64,000 nt of DNA from positions 23,560,001 to 23,624,000 of the forward strand of contig CP093831.1 in the NCBI GenBank assembly GCA_033063855.1, read 5' to 3'. The notes beneath the pieces were generated by a model, which had not been told where the DNA came from, did not search any database, and was given only the letters and a program-made list of their open reading frames with translations. The position numbers were made by a program, and so were the translations under genes. This DNA comes from Smittia aterrima. Lineage: Eukaryota; Arthropoda; Insecta; Diptera; Chironomidae. Below, piece by piece: positions 35,247 through 46,001 of the stretch (position 1 is its first letter; every line of letters begins with the position of its first letter).

Positions 35247-37712
35247 GTAAGTCCTTCTCTCTCTCGACAACTAATTGTTTACTAGAAAAAATTGTAATTG
35301 CAAAAATATGTCAGATGCGATCGGAGAAATGAATTGATAAGTGATCGGCGAGATGGATGCAATTGCAGAAAATTTTCTGTTTTACATTAATGACTGATTG
35401 GTGTCTCGTGATAAGAAATTCTTGTGGACTTGATCGGGCAGGAAATTCAATCTTTTTTTTGTCTTTGCAAATGCATAAAGTACCCAGCGGAGATCTCTCG
35501 ATATTCCTTTGCGTCTCGAGACGATATTTTCTCTTGTAATCAAGTGGATCGATTGTCAATTGTCATCGAGTGATTGTCAACGAGACTCGAGCGATATGGA
35601 ACACATTTCTCTTCTCTCCAGCCGAGCGCGGATATTTCATTCGGATTGATTGACTTCGCGAATAAATTCTGTTTGTATCGATCAAAGATTTAATATCAAC
35701 AACATCCATCAATGGAAAAATGTTTCATCTTAAAAAGAAAGAAAAAAGTTCAGAAAAGATTTAAATTTTAACTTTTCCAATGACCGTCGTAAGTTACTCT
35801 TCCAAAAACTCAGATAAACACACACGATAAGCGCGAGTTGTTCTTGTTTACCCTTTTCTTTAATTTAAATTAGCCTCGAGGGGTGAAACCGAATAAATCT
35901 CGAGTTTGCTTTGCAATTTCAATGTTGGAACTTCTGATTTGAATCCACAAACTTCTCTAACAAGATTTTGAAAGAAAACTTTCGTTTGAAGCTCAGAAGT
36001 GCGCGAAATTTATGTAAATTCCCACCGAGCAGTGTCTTCCTCTGACGATAATCTAATTTTCCTTTTATTGTGTCATTAAACATTACCGAGCGCAACCCGA
36101 ACACGAGAAAGGGGAAGAAACTTAATCGAATCGCGTTCAAAAGGATTATTTCGACTTCTCTCCTCACAATATTTATTCGCCGTAAAAATTGATGAGCGAG
36201 AACATCGAAATGAAAGAAGAAAAAAGTTTAAAATGCAATAAAAATCCTTTTTGTTCGCAATAAGCGATCCAACAAATGTCACATCGGGGACTCGTTTTCC
36301 ATCTGCCGTGCGTCTCCGTGTCTCGCGAGAAGAATTTTTTATTTTCTTTTAAATGCAAATCACCTCCGCGAGCATTCGAAGAAACTTTCATCACAATCTC
36401 TTTCTATTTGTTTGAAGACAGATTCCGACTTTCATTTCATTCATCGACAAGCATCTTCCATCTCATGAGCACGAAAGATTCCGGACACGTTTGCTGTAAT
36501 TGATTTGGCACTCGTGCTATATCAAACGCAGGTTGCTACTTTAATTTTTTTTAACCAAAAAACCAATTTTATCATCAGAAACACCTCGGCGAGCGCTTTT
36601 ATCGTGACTCATGTTCATGCCGTTCACGGCCACTTCTCGTTTCAACTTCTTTTTTTCATTGGAAGATAAGAATCTTTACGGAGACGACTTGAATAAAATA
36701 TATGAGCAACCGAAATGTGAACATCGCTTCTTGTCTCAATCAGATTTCATAAATTTAATTTAGTTGTGACTGTTTATGTAAATAAAAGTCAACGATCGTC
36801 GAGTGGAAAAGGTGGAAAATAATTAAAATTTTAACAGATTAGAGATTTCCGGTGCTTTATTGCTCTTCTCTCTGATTCCTTCTCTTTCGTCTCAAATTCA
36901 AAATTCTGACGAAAAACTCTTCGCTTATCAACAAATGTCGATCGACGTCTCGTGTATGTTGCGCAATAATTAACGACGAATGAATAATTTCGATGCAAAT
37001 TCATTTGCGGAGGGTGAAATGTTCTTCGCTTATCTCTCGAGAGGGTTTCAACGTTTAACGACGCACACACATCGCAATTAACCCACATGCGACATAATTG
37101 TTACGACTCTCGAGATGTAAATTTAAAACAATTTCGTCAAAATGTTGAAACGGGAAGAGAAGAGAGAAGTTTTATTGACGTAATTTGATTTCAATTACAA
37201 ACAGTTCAATCGCTTGTCTACTGCAATTACTCGAAGTGACGTGACTTTGAGTTAAAGATGAACCATCGTTGTCGGTTATCAGACGAAGTTACGCAATCAC
37301 AGCGAGCGAGAGAACAAAGGAAACGTAGCCAAACGCTCGCTCGTGTTTTGGGCACGTATGGAACATGATGATAACTTTTACTTCGCTCCTTCCTTCTCCT
37401 CGAGACTTCTCGTCCCGATATTCTTACTTAAAATTCGTCCAGCATAACCAATCCGTCCATGCGACGTGTTTCCATCCGTAAATCGATTGATAAAAAGTAG
37501 AGTGAAACTACTTGTTGCCCAGACACTTCGCATGCTTCCGATCGCCGACGACTTTTTTGTTTTCGCCTCGTTCTCTGACCTGCAATTGAATCGTCGTCGA
37601 TTCATCATCGGAGACGGTCAAATTTATGATGCAAAAAATCACTTTTCAAACGAATGTCATGTCGAACGTGTCGTGTCGCTCTGCTCTCCGCAAGAAAGCA
37701 TGTCGCGCACGA

Positions 37713-37792
37713 CGAGGCGGAGCTTTATTGTAAAACCAATCACGTCCCGAAAGCAGAATGAACGAAAACGTACGCGAAGGCATCATCATTAC
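37713..37792 (+). promoter_or_regulatory. Conserved element 1, trh-B proximal promoter
   Basis: The core at 37713-37745 matches the trh-A core at 32 of 33 bases, followed by AACGTACG and GCATCATCATTAC in the same order. It ends 772 bases upstream of the proximal ATG for the core (731 in trh-A). It carries a CCAAT box abutting CACGT. Confidence 0.65.
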
Positions 37793-37847
37793 ACACAACC
37801 AGAGTTGTCGGTGTGTTGCACAACAAACAGCGCGCAAAGCGATAAGA

Positions 37848-37863
37848 AGTCACGTACCGCCCA
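37848..37863 (+). promoter_or_regulatory. Conserved element 2, trh-B proximal promoter
   Basis: AGTCACGTACCGCCCA differs by one base from the trh-A copy at 10198-10213. It lies about 100 bases downstream of element 1, close to the spacing in trh-A. Confidence 0.55.
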
Positions 37864-38219
37864 TTTGCCCCAACCAACACTATCTCACGTCATCCCCAGA
37901 GCTTCTCCAACAACTCTTACAACACAAACACTCACACACACGAATCGGTAAAATATTTTTCGGCGTTCGTGATACTGATTTGAAATGCATGCGACGTTCC
38001 CACTTCTTTCAGCTTTTTTTTTGTTCGCCTTCTCTAGTATTTTTTCCGAGCCATCATCAAAACAACTCACGACGACTAGCCAGTTCAATACGACTCGAGT
38101 CTTCAAACGCACGTAGTTCGATCTCTCCTTCTTGCTTTTTTGTTGTGTTTCTCCTAAACTTGGAGCCCGTGAAAAGTTTTTCTTGCGTTCTTTGCGTGCT
38201 GCTCGATAAGAGGAAGGCG

Positions 38220-38230
38220 AATCAGCTGAT
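38220..38230 (+). promoter_or_regulatory. Shared E-box palindrome upstream of the trh-B proximal ATG
   Basis: AATCAGCTGAT, 287 bases from the ATG at 38517, the same distance as the trh-A copy at 9888-9898. Flanking sequence is not conserved. Confidence 0.4.
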
Positions 38231-38516
38231 TAGTAATCAAACGTCTGGCTGGCGCTTTTCCCAAGCAATTTCATTCAAAAATAGTTATCGGTGATCCGTT
38301 TATGATCCATTATCGTTCGGCGGAGCCTTTTTGCTGCATGCGCCAACGTTATTGCTCGGTCGTGACTGCCATTAACCGGAAAGGCGGAGAGAGAAAACGT
38401 TTTCAAGGTTGAGCGTGAATTAACAAAAGTTTTTGTGAATGAGATCGATGATGAGCATTCGATGAATTCTAAAAAAGATTTTGAGTGCAAATAAAACGTG
38501 AAAGTTTGTGAAAATT

Positions 38517-41500
38517 ATGTTGCCATACTCAGCCGTCGCTGCCATCGATTACGCTGCCTATCAATCACGTCCCGGGCTGTCTTCGAACAACGGAGCGCCA
38601 CTCGGAGCATCATTCACGCACTCCTGGTTGGTACCGACGCAGGATTTGTGTGGCGTAAATTTTAAGCCAAATCAACAACAAAACCAACTCATTGTCGATC
38701 CTGGGCATGTTGAAAAACTTTTTATTTTTATTTTTCTTTACGTTCCAATCTCAAAACTCTTCAAAATGTTAAACGTGGGAAAAGGTTTCCCTTGAAAGTC
38801 TAGTTCGATACTTTTTCCGGCCGCAGAAAAGTGGTTTCTGATGTTTGCTAGTGTTGCGTGAAATTTAAATCGGCAATGAGACTTTCGGTCTTATTCTTTG
38901 CTTGGTGTGAACTCGAAAGAATCCGAAGGGAGATGATGATTGAGAATTGCGATTGCTCTTCGATTCACTCGAATAACTTTCGATATAAACAATTTTCAAT
39001 TTCTCACTTCTCTTTATTAATCCGTTTTCTGAGTTGAAAATCGAAAAAGTCAGTGAAGTGAGACGATGTTCTTGTGATTAGAAGAATCTTTTAATGTGCT
39101 GCACAATTTAAACGAATTATTCTTTAATCGGATTTGCTTTGATGACTTCTCTCTTACATCAAACTAATAATTTCGATTTGATTAATTAAGAAATAATTTG
39201 CTGTTAATTGTGTAACGATTAAATTAAAGTACAAGGCGTGAAGTTGTCGAAGGAAATTAATCATTTATCATTCGATAGTTGCGAGGCAGATGAGATATCG
39301 AAGGGCGATTCGTGATGGGTTTGATGATGTTCCTAATGGTTCCATCAACATTTTCATTTCATTTCTTTCTTCGATTTCGGATCAGAAGAGAAAGAGAGAG
39401 AAACAAACGAAGCTATTGAATTATCATAAATAAATATATTTGCACATCTGATCATCTGAACTCTCCTCATCCTGTTCAACTTATTCTTCACACAAATGAA
39501 GCAAATAAAAACTTCTCTCACTCACTCACTCGTCATAAATAATTTTGAGGATTCGATTCAATGCGAAAATTCTTTTTATTGCACTTGGACTCATCTGAGT
39601 GGGAAGTCTCATAATTCGGGTGGTGCGAGAATTTAGGGTCAAATTGACCAAATTGGCTCAAATGTACTTGAAGGCATCGCAATCCCTCGGGAGGAAATAA
39701 AATATTTTCATCGTTTTCTTCCAGAAACGAAAATTGCACAAAAATGTTTTCTTTTTATCGAAGAGGCTGCTTCGCTTTTCTCTGGGAAAATTCAATTATC
39801 GAAATAATTCTCCTTTGAATTATTTTCACACTTTGAGTTTCCTCTGAGCAGTGAGCACATTAAATGTTGCATTCGAGACACAGACATCATCATAAAACGA
39901 GAGAGAGAGCATTCTTCATAAATATATTTGAGTTCGTTTAATTTATGGACATTTCATTCCCAAGACGAATGCATCAGCAGAAAAGAAAAGTGAAATGGCA
40001 AATCCTGTTAAGAGAGAAATTGTCTTCGTTTGGTCAGATGGGACACTCAACGATGATTCCATTCGATTGCACAAATCCAAACTCGAGCAATCAAGATCAC
40101 AAGGAAACTAATTAAATATTTGCATTTTTGATTAAAACTCATTCAACTTGTCGTCGTCGACGTTCGGAGTTCGAATGCCCGACCCTCCGTAATTTGAGTT
40201 AATCAATCGAAAAGAAATTTCGGTCAATCAGAAACTGACTTCAGATCCATCCTAATAACAACCAGCGATGCTAAAACGGAAGTTAATCAAGTGAACATTA
40301 TTCCGTCTTCGACTCCCTTCGCAGTGATTTTGATTTCGACTTCAAATCCTTCGAAGCGAAATATTTTTTTGATCGATCACGAGAAGAAAAACTTTTCTGT
40401 AACTGACACGATTCTCAGTTCGCATCTTTGAGCAATAACAAAGCTAATCGAATAATCTGACTTTTGAATTGTTTATTAATTCTTTGATTGTTCTTCTCTT
40501 CAACAGCATTCTGGAGCTGCGGAAGGAGAAGTCGCGCGATGCCGCGAGATCGCGACGAGGAAAAGAAAATTATGAATTCTACGAATTAGCGAAGATGCTT
40601 CCACTTCCCGCAGCCATAACAAGTCAACTCGATAAAGCTTCAATCATCCGACTCACCATCAGTTACTTGAAACTCCGAGACTTCACACAACACGGCGATC
40701 CGCCATGGAACCGCGAGGGAAGCCACACCAACAAAATCCTCAAAAGTGAGTGGAATTATTTGCCTTCGAGTATCACTCTTCCAATTAATTAAATTAACGA
40801 AGAGATTTATTAATATTTACATTCGAGTTCCCCTCTTCAACGATAAATAACGTCATCGAGTCGATAAACAAGACGGAAAATTATGCAAATTTCGTGCTCG
40901 CTCATTTAATTTTTAATGTTTTCTCCTCTCGACTCAATTTGTTCGCTTTTGACTTTTGTTTCACTCCCCCAACGATGACGATTCGCATTTTCTTTCTTGC
41001 CAATTTAACGCAACTCTATAATTTTAAATGAAAAGTGACTAATGATCGATTGGAATTCGCTCGACAACAAATTCTTTCGACAATTGTTGAAGTCAGCTCT
41101 GCTTTTCATATCGCCAGCATTTTTTTCTTCACTCCAACTCAAATATACAATTTTGGCTTTAAAAATAACGAAACACAAGTGGAATAACAATGAGTCGTCG
41201 CCATCAGCAATGTCAAACGAGGAAAAATGGTTTATTTGACTAGGAATTTTACGAAACGAAATTCAATTAAAGCGAAAAGCTGCGCTGCGCCATTTTGTTG
41301 TTTATTGAGTTTAACGACGATTTCTCTTTGCAGGCATTTCGGCCAACCAAGCACGACGATCGGGAGCGAGCTTAGCGTTGGATCTATTCGAGCAACATCA
41401 AGGAACACACATTCTCCAATCCCTCGACGGTTTTGCATTGGCTCTTGCAGCTGACGGTCGATTCCTTTACATCTCCGAGACTGTTTCAATCTACTTGGGA

Positions 41501-44500
41501 TTATCGCAAGTAAGTTCAAGTTTCGTCCCCAAAATAGAAGTTTAAAGACCAAGCAACTACTTTTCCGAGACACTTAAAGCTAAAGTATTTTCACCATCGC
41601 CATCTGAACCTTTTTCTCCCTTCGCTTAATGCAAACCTTAACGAAAACTATGAGCTTTCCTCATCAAGCATTCCCATCACGTTCATCTCGAAGATAAAAT
41701 AAGAAAAAGTCGAGGAAAATCAATATTGGAGAGGAAAATGTTTTCCTTCCTTCGCAAACTTGTGAAAATTCTCGAGAACTGTGAAATTTTCATGTTTGAT
41801 CATAGATTCGCATTGAGCCCACGGGAAAATTAACATGAACTTTGTCTTCACTTCGATTTGAATTCCCGCTTGAGCTTTTGTCATTGAATCGATAAAAATA
41901 AACATCAAACGCCATCACTTGCGACGAAGAATAATTTCCAAGAGCTTCCTTTCGAATGCTTGATTTATTTTTTTTATTGGGAAACCTTCGTCAGTGATGT
42001 GACTTTAGAAGTTTGAAGCGCGTGATTCCTAGAAATCATCGCACTTGATGACAAAGTCTTGTAATTATTATTCATGTCTTCAACTTCTGATTTCCTTTTC
42101 GGTTTATTTTTGTTTGTGGTAATTTTTTATTTCATTATTTTTAAAAAAGAGATTTTTTTTTGTTGGAAATTTATGCAAATTTTATTATTATTTGGTGGAT
42201 GTGTAGAAATGCCATTAAATATGCTGACATGTTCGTAATTTATTATTCATTTGGTAACCATTTTGCTTATTCTCTCTCGCAGGTTGAAATGGCTGGCAGC
42301 AGCATATTTGATTATGTCCATCAAGGCGATCACGCTGAAGTCGCCGAGCAGTTGGGACTGTCACTAACGGGACATTCGCAGGGAATGGCGTCGCCTTCTT
42401 CGTCCGACGATGGAACAACACACGGGACGATGAATCCAGATGGTGAGAGTGATGAGTCATCAAACGCACTTGACAATGCAAATCAAACGGAAATTTCTTC
42501 TTTACAGTGTCATCGTCGATGTCGATTCAATCGAATAACAAATACAAAGGCTTTGAACGTTCGTTTTGCATTCGAATGAAGTCAACGCTCACCAAACGTG
42601 GATGTCAGTTCAAGCAGTCGACAGGTCATCGCGTAAGTCAAAACATCATTTCTCTCGTCTCGAACTGTTCAAGAGTCGAACTCGATAAGCTTTTGAGCAG
42701 TTTCTCTTCAAACTTCTGCATGATCCCTTTCACAAAAACATTCATAAAATGTTAATGTTATCTCCAGGATGCTTCAACGGCGAACAAAGCAAACGCGAAG
42801 CCCACGAATGGTCATTATTCGGTATGTAAATTGATTAAATCGGTTGATTGTGTGACACTTTTTTTACGAGATGAAGAGATTTACGGAAATTTTGAGGACA
42901 AAAAGACTTTTCAATTTTCATGAGTTTTCAATTGAGTTATAGAGAGAATAAGAGCAAATCACATTACTGGTTCAATTGATTTTCTTACATCGAATGATCG
43001 TCATTTCTTGCTTGATCTTCTTCTTTGCCATTGCTCAATCTAACGAAACGCTTTGAATAATTTTCTTTTAGGTCGTTCTCATGCTGTGTCGTCTTCGACC
43101 TCAATACTCGTTCAACCAAAACAAAAAGTCTCAACCACCGCTGCTTGGCATGGTAGGAATCGCAATCGCTCTTCCACCTCCCTCCGTTCACGAGATTCGA
43201 CTTGAATGTGATATGTTTGTGACGAGAATAAACTTCGACTTCAGAATAGCACATTGCGAGCCTAAGTAAGTTTTTTTTATTTTATTGTTGTCGGTTTGTT
43301 AAAGAAGAAACTAAATCTTTTTTTTTTCTTTTCATAGAATTACAGAAGTTCTTGGCTATTCAACAGAAGAACTCGTTGGTGAGAGTATCTACACGCTTTG
43401 TCATGGCGAGGACGCTTTGAAAATAAGAAAATGTCATTCAGATCGTAAGTTACTTCATCAACTTCGCGTTTAAGATTTTTAATTGAAATTTGAAATTCCA
43501 TTTTTAGTAATCGAGAAAGGCCAAGTGTTGACTCATTATTATCGAATTATGAACAAGAACGGCGGGTACACGTGGATACAAACCTGCGCCACAATTGTTT
43601 GCAACGCCAAAAACAACGACGAGCAACACATTATTTGTGTGAATTACGTGGTCAGTGCTCGAGAGAACACCAATCTCATTATGGATCAATGTCAGTTAGA
43701 AATCATTAAACGCGAAATTCGCGAGCCGGTTACAATTGAAAAGGAAATGAAATCGCCAGTTCACGATACAAAAGAAGACTCGCCGGAAGCGTCAAAGAGT
43801 TATGTGAAGATTGAATCGCCGATCTCAGAATCCAAAGCAATATCAGTGAAGAAAGTTTCGCCGGAAATTAAACCTGACGAGCCAGTGACGCGAGGACGAA
43901 AGAGAAAAAGCAAACAAGATCCTCAAGACATCAAGAAACTTCCACTTCCACCAGCAGCAACAATTCTCAACGAAAGTTCGTGTAAAGAAACCGATGGAGC
44001 AAAGGAAAGATCCGAAAGCTCAGTCAAGGATCTTGAAAATGCAATGTCGAAACATTTACCGTCGCCATCATCGAATCACGCAACAGATTTCAGCACTGAC
44101 TCGCTTCTAAAGCATCAAGACAAAGAATCTGCGTGGAACTCCGCCAGCGCTTCCAGTTACGCTGAACAGCAATCTCCAGTCATGCCAGCGACCTCTTTGT
44201 TGCGTCAACTTTATGCTAATCGTGAGAGTGTGATCAGAGCTGCTCGACCCAGTTACGTCTTCCCCGATGGCGCATTGCCAACACCTCCTGGAGAATATCC
44301 AAACGAGAGTTATCCAACGAACTATGCCACGTCTTACGGATCAAATCCAGTTGAGTATAACAACAACACGATGACTCCTCCGAGTTCCGTGTCGCCTCGA
44401 GACTTGAGCAACTTAAGCAGCAAAGCATCGGCCGCAAACTACGAATACAATCACTATCCACCTCCAAACGAGTCAACCGTGTTGCAGCTTCCACTTAAAC

Positions 44501-44583
44501 CGCAGCCATACTCGATTCATCCAAATTATCCCGAAGGCCAGTACTTCACTCATCCTGGCTTTTGGTATCCAACTCCGACTTAA
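38517..44583 (+). CDS. trh: Trachealess, paralogue B: bHLH-PAS transcription factor (proximal-promoter isoform)
   Basis: Nine coding exons: 38517-38704, 40507-40745, 41334-41509, 42283-42442, 42508-42632, 42768-42821, 43072-43265, 43338-43444, 43508-44583, giving 772 residues (754 without the 54-nt exon). The N-terminus is MLPYSAVAAIDYAAYQSRPG. The bHLH (about 63-130) is nearly identical to trh-A, PAS-A lies at about 150-295 and PAS-B at about 325-445. Then come TRGRKRKSK, VKDLENAMSKHLPSPS, MPATSLLRQLYANRESVI and MTPPSSVSPRDL. It should act as a nuclear DNA-binding partner of Tango, as Trachealess does. Exon 1 uses an apparent GC donor (38705-38706), as in trh-A. The C-terminus ends GFWYPTPT and lacks the FHLYHKG motif found in trh-A. 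Candidate polyadenylation signals are near 44882 and 45017. Confidence 0.95.
42768..42821 (+). CDS. trh: 54-nt exon specific to trh-B (possible cassette)
   Basis: The exon lies between TCTCCAG and GTATGT, is 54 nt, starts and ends in phase 0, and encodes DASTANKANAKPTNGHYS. It interrupts the PAS linker at the R|V junction that is continuous in trh-A and in Drosophila Trh. The matching trh-A intron (5340-5455) is 116 nt and holds nothing similar. Skipping it would keep the frame, so it may be alternatively spliced. Confidence 0.6.
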
Positions 44584-45108
44584 CTTATTGAAAACAGAAT
44601 TTCTATTCTTTGCTTGAATTGAGCGTTAGTTACTGAACATTTTGTAAAACTGAATACTCTCTTTAAATCATTAAGTCTCTTCGTCTATTTATGCGCCAAA
44701 GTTAAGAAGAAGAAAAATACTCAAAAATATGTTTTCATAAACACAATTTTTACAACATATCGAACATATGAATATTGAAGCTCTTTGAAAATACTCTTCA
44801 AAATTATTTGAGAAATAAGGTAGACTCGTCTTCGCGCTCGCCTCAAAGCATTGAATCGATTTAGCTTTTAACGAAAAGAAAAAATAAAGTAAAATAAATT
44901 ACCATTGTGCAATAAATTGGAATCGAATTTTTGCAGTTGAGATGATGATTTGTAAATAGTTGATATTTAGCTCAAAATGTATTTCTTTCTCGATAAGAAA
45001 ATTGCTCCAAATCAAATAAAAGAAAATTGATGTTGAAAAACTTAGAAAAAGATTTTTATTTCTTTTTGATGGGAAATTTATTTCAGATTTAAATTTTTTT
45101 GTTCAATC

Positions 45109-45800
45109 ATCAAAGAAATCAAAACAATTTCAAAACAAAATTAAAAAAAAACCCTGTTGAATGAGTTATAGTAGCAAGTCCAGGATTTGAACCTAAGACC
45201 TCACCATGATCAACAATTTTTGGCTAGTCTCAATAATTTCTTTAATAAAATCTCTTTAAAACAGCTCCTGCTAAAATTGGTTATGACTTTCATCTGGAAT
45301 TCACAGGAAAATACATAACTATGCTATTTCTGCTACATTTACTTCATGGTTTAATTCAAGGAAATTGATCAACAAAACAATTTCAAAACAAAATTTAAAA
45401 AAAATCCAGATGGGCGAATTTTACCATAGCAAGTCCAGGACTCGAACCCGAGACCTCATGGTCAACGCAAAATGCTAATTGCAATCAATTTTTTTAATAA
45501 AATCTCTTTAAAACATTTCTTGCTAAAATCGTTTATAAATCTTGGAATTAGAAGTCAGAGGAAAACTATTAAATCTATTAAATCAAATCAGACTACAAGG
45601 AAATCAATCAAAAACAAACTTTATGTTGAAATTTAAATTAAAAAAATAAACAGGCAATAACCCATCAATAGCAAGTGCTGGATTCGAACCCACGACCTTT
45701 ATGGATCTACAATCTTGCTAATCGCAATCATCCTTTAATAAAATCTCTTTGAAGCATTTCCGACTAAAACCGGTAGTAAGTCTCGAATCAGAATTTTCCC
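45109..45800 (-). repeat. Three tandem ~250-bp repeats with tRNA B-box motifs
   Basis: Three diverged units share CAAAACAATTTC..., an A-rich run, AGCAAGTCCAGGA, a B-box-like segment and TTTAATAAAATCTCTTTAAA. On the minus strand the B-box segments read GGGTTCGAATCC (45680-45691), GGGTTCGAGTCC (45438-45449) and AGGTTCAAATCC (45183-45194); the first two fit the RNA polymerase III B box. Spacing is 255 and 242 bases. The minus-strand context (GAGGTCTCGGGTTCGAGTCC) resembles the TΨC half of a tRNA, so these are probably tRNA-derived SINE-like units, not functional tRNA genes; no acceptor stem closes. Confidence 0.6.
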
Positions 45801-45934
45801 GAGTCAGAGAAAAATAATATAATATCAGGAATAAGCTGTTTCGAAAGCAAGAAAGCTGATGCTGGGAAAGACAAATTTCAACTTCGGAGGTGAAAGATAG
45901 TCTTTGAAAGGTTTTAAAACTTTTATAAGGTTTA

Positions 45935-46001
45935 AAATGTATCACCATAGCCATCATAGTAATAATACAAAATATACTATTATTGCTATAGTGATACATT
46001 T
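45935..46001. ncRNA. 67-base hairpin (pre-miRNA-like or palindromic MITE)
   Basis: The arms AAATGTATCAC-C-ATAGC and GCTATAGTGATACATTT pair over 27 positions with three isolated mismatches and a ~13-base A/T-rich loop. Size and loop fit an insect pre-miRNA, but the mature arms match no family I know. A short palindromic transposon remnant is an equal alternative. Strand is undetermined. Confidence 0.35.

Noticed and set aside
37466..38294. Long plus-strand frames of 161 and 178 codons upstream of trh-B
   Set aside because: They overlap each other in different frames, run across the conserved promoter elements and show no domain; the conservation there includes frame-shifting indels against trh-A, so it is not coding.
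24061..39300. 16-base match TTATCATTCGATAGTT shared by 24.06 kb and 39.26 kb
   Set aside because: Orientation relative to the two trh genes differs and a match of this length is expected by chance in a window this size.
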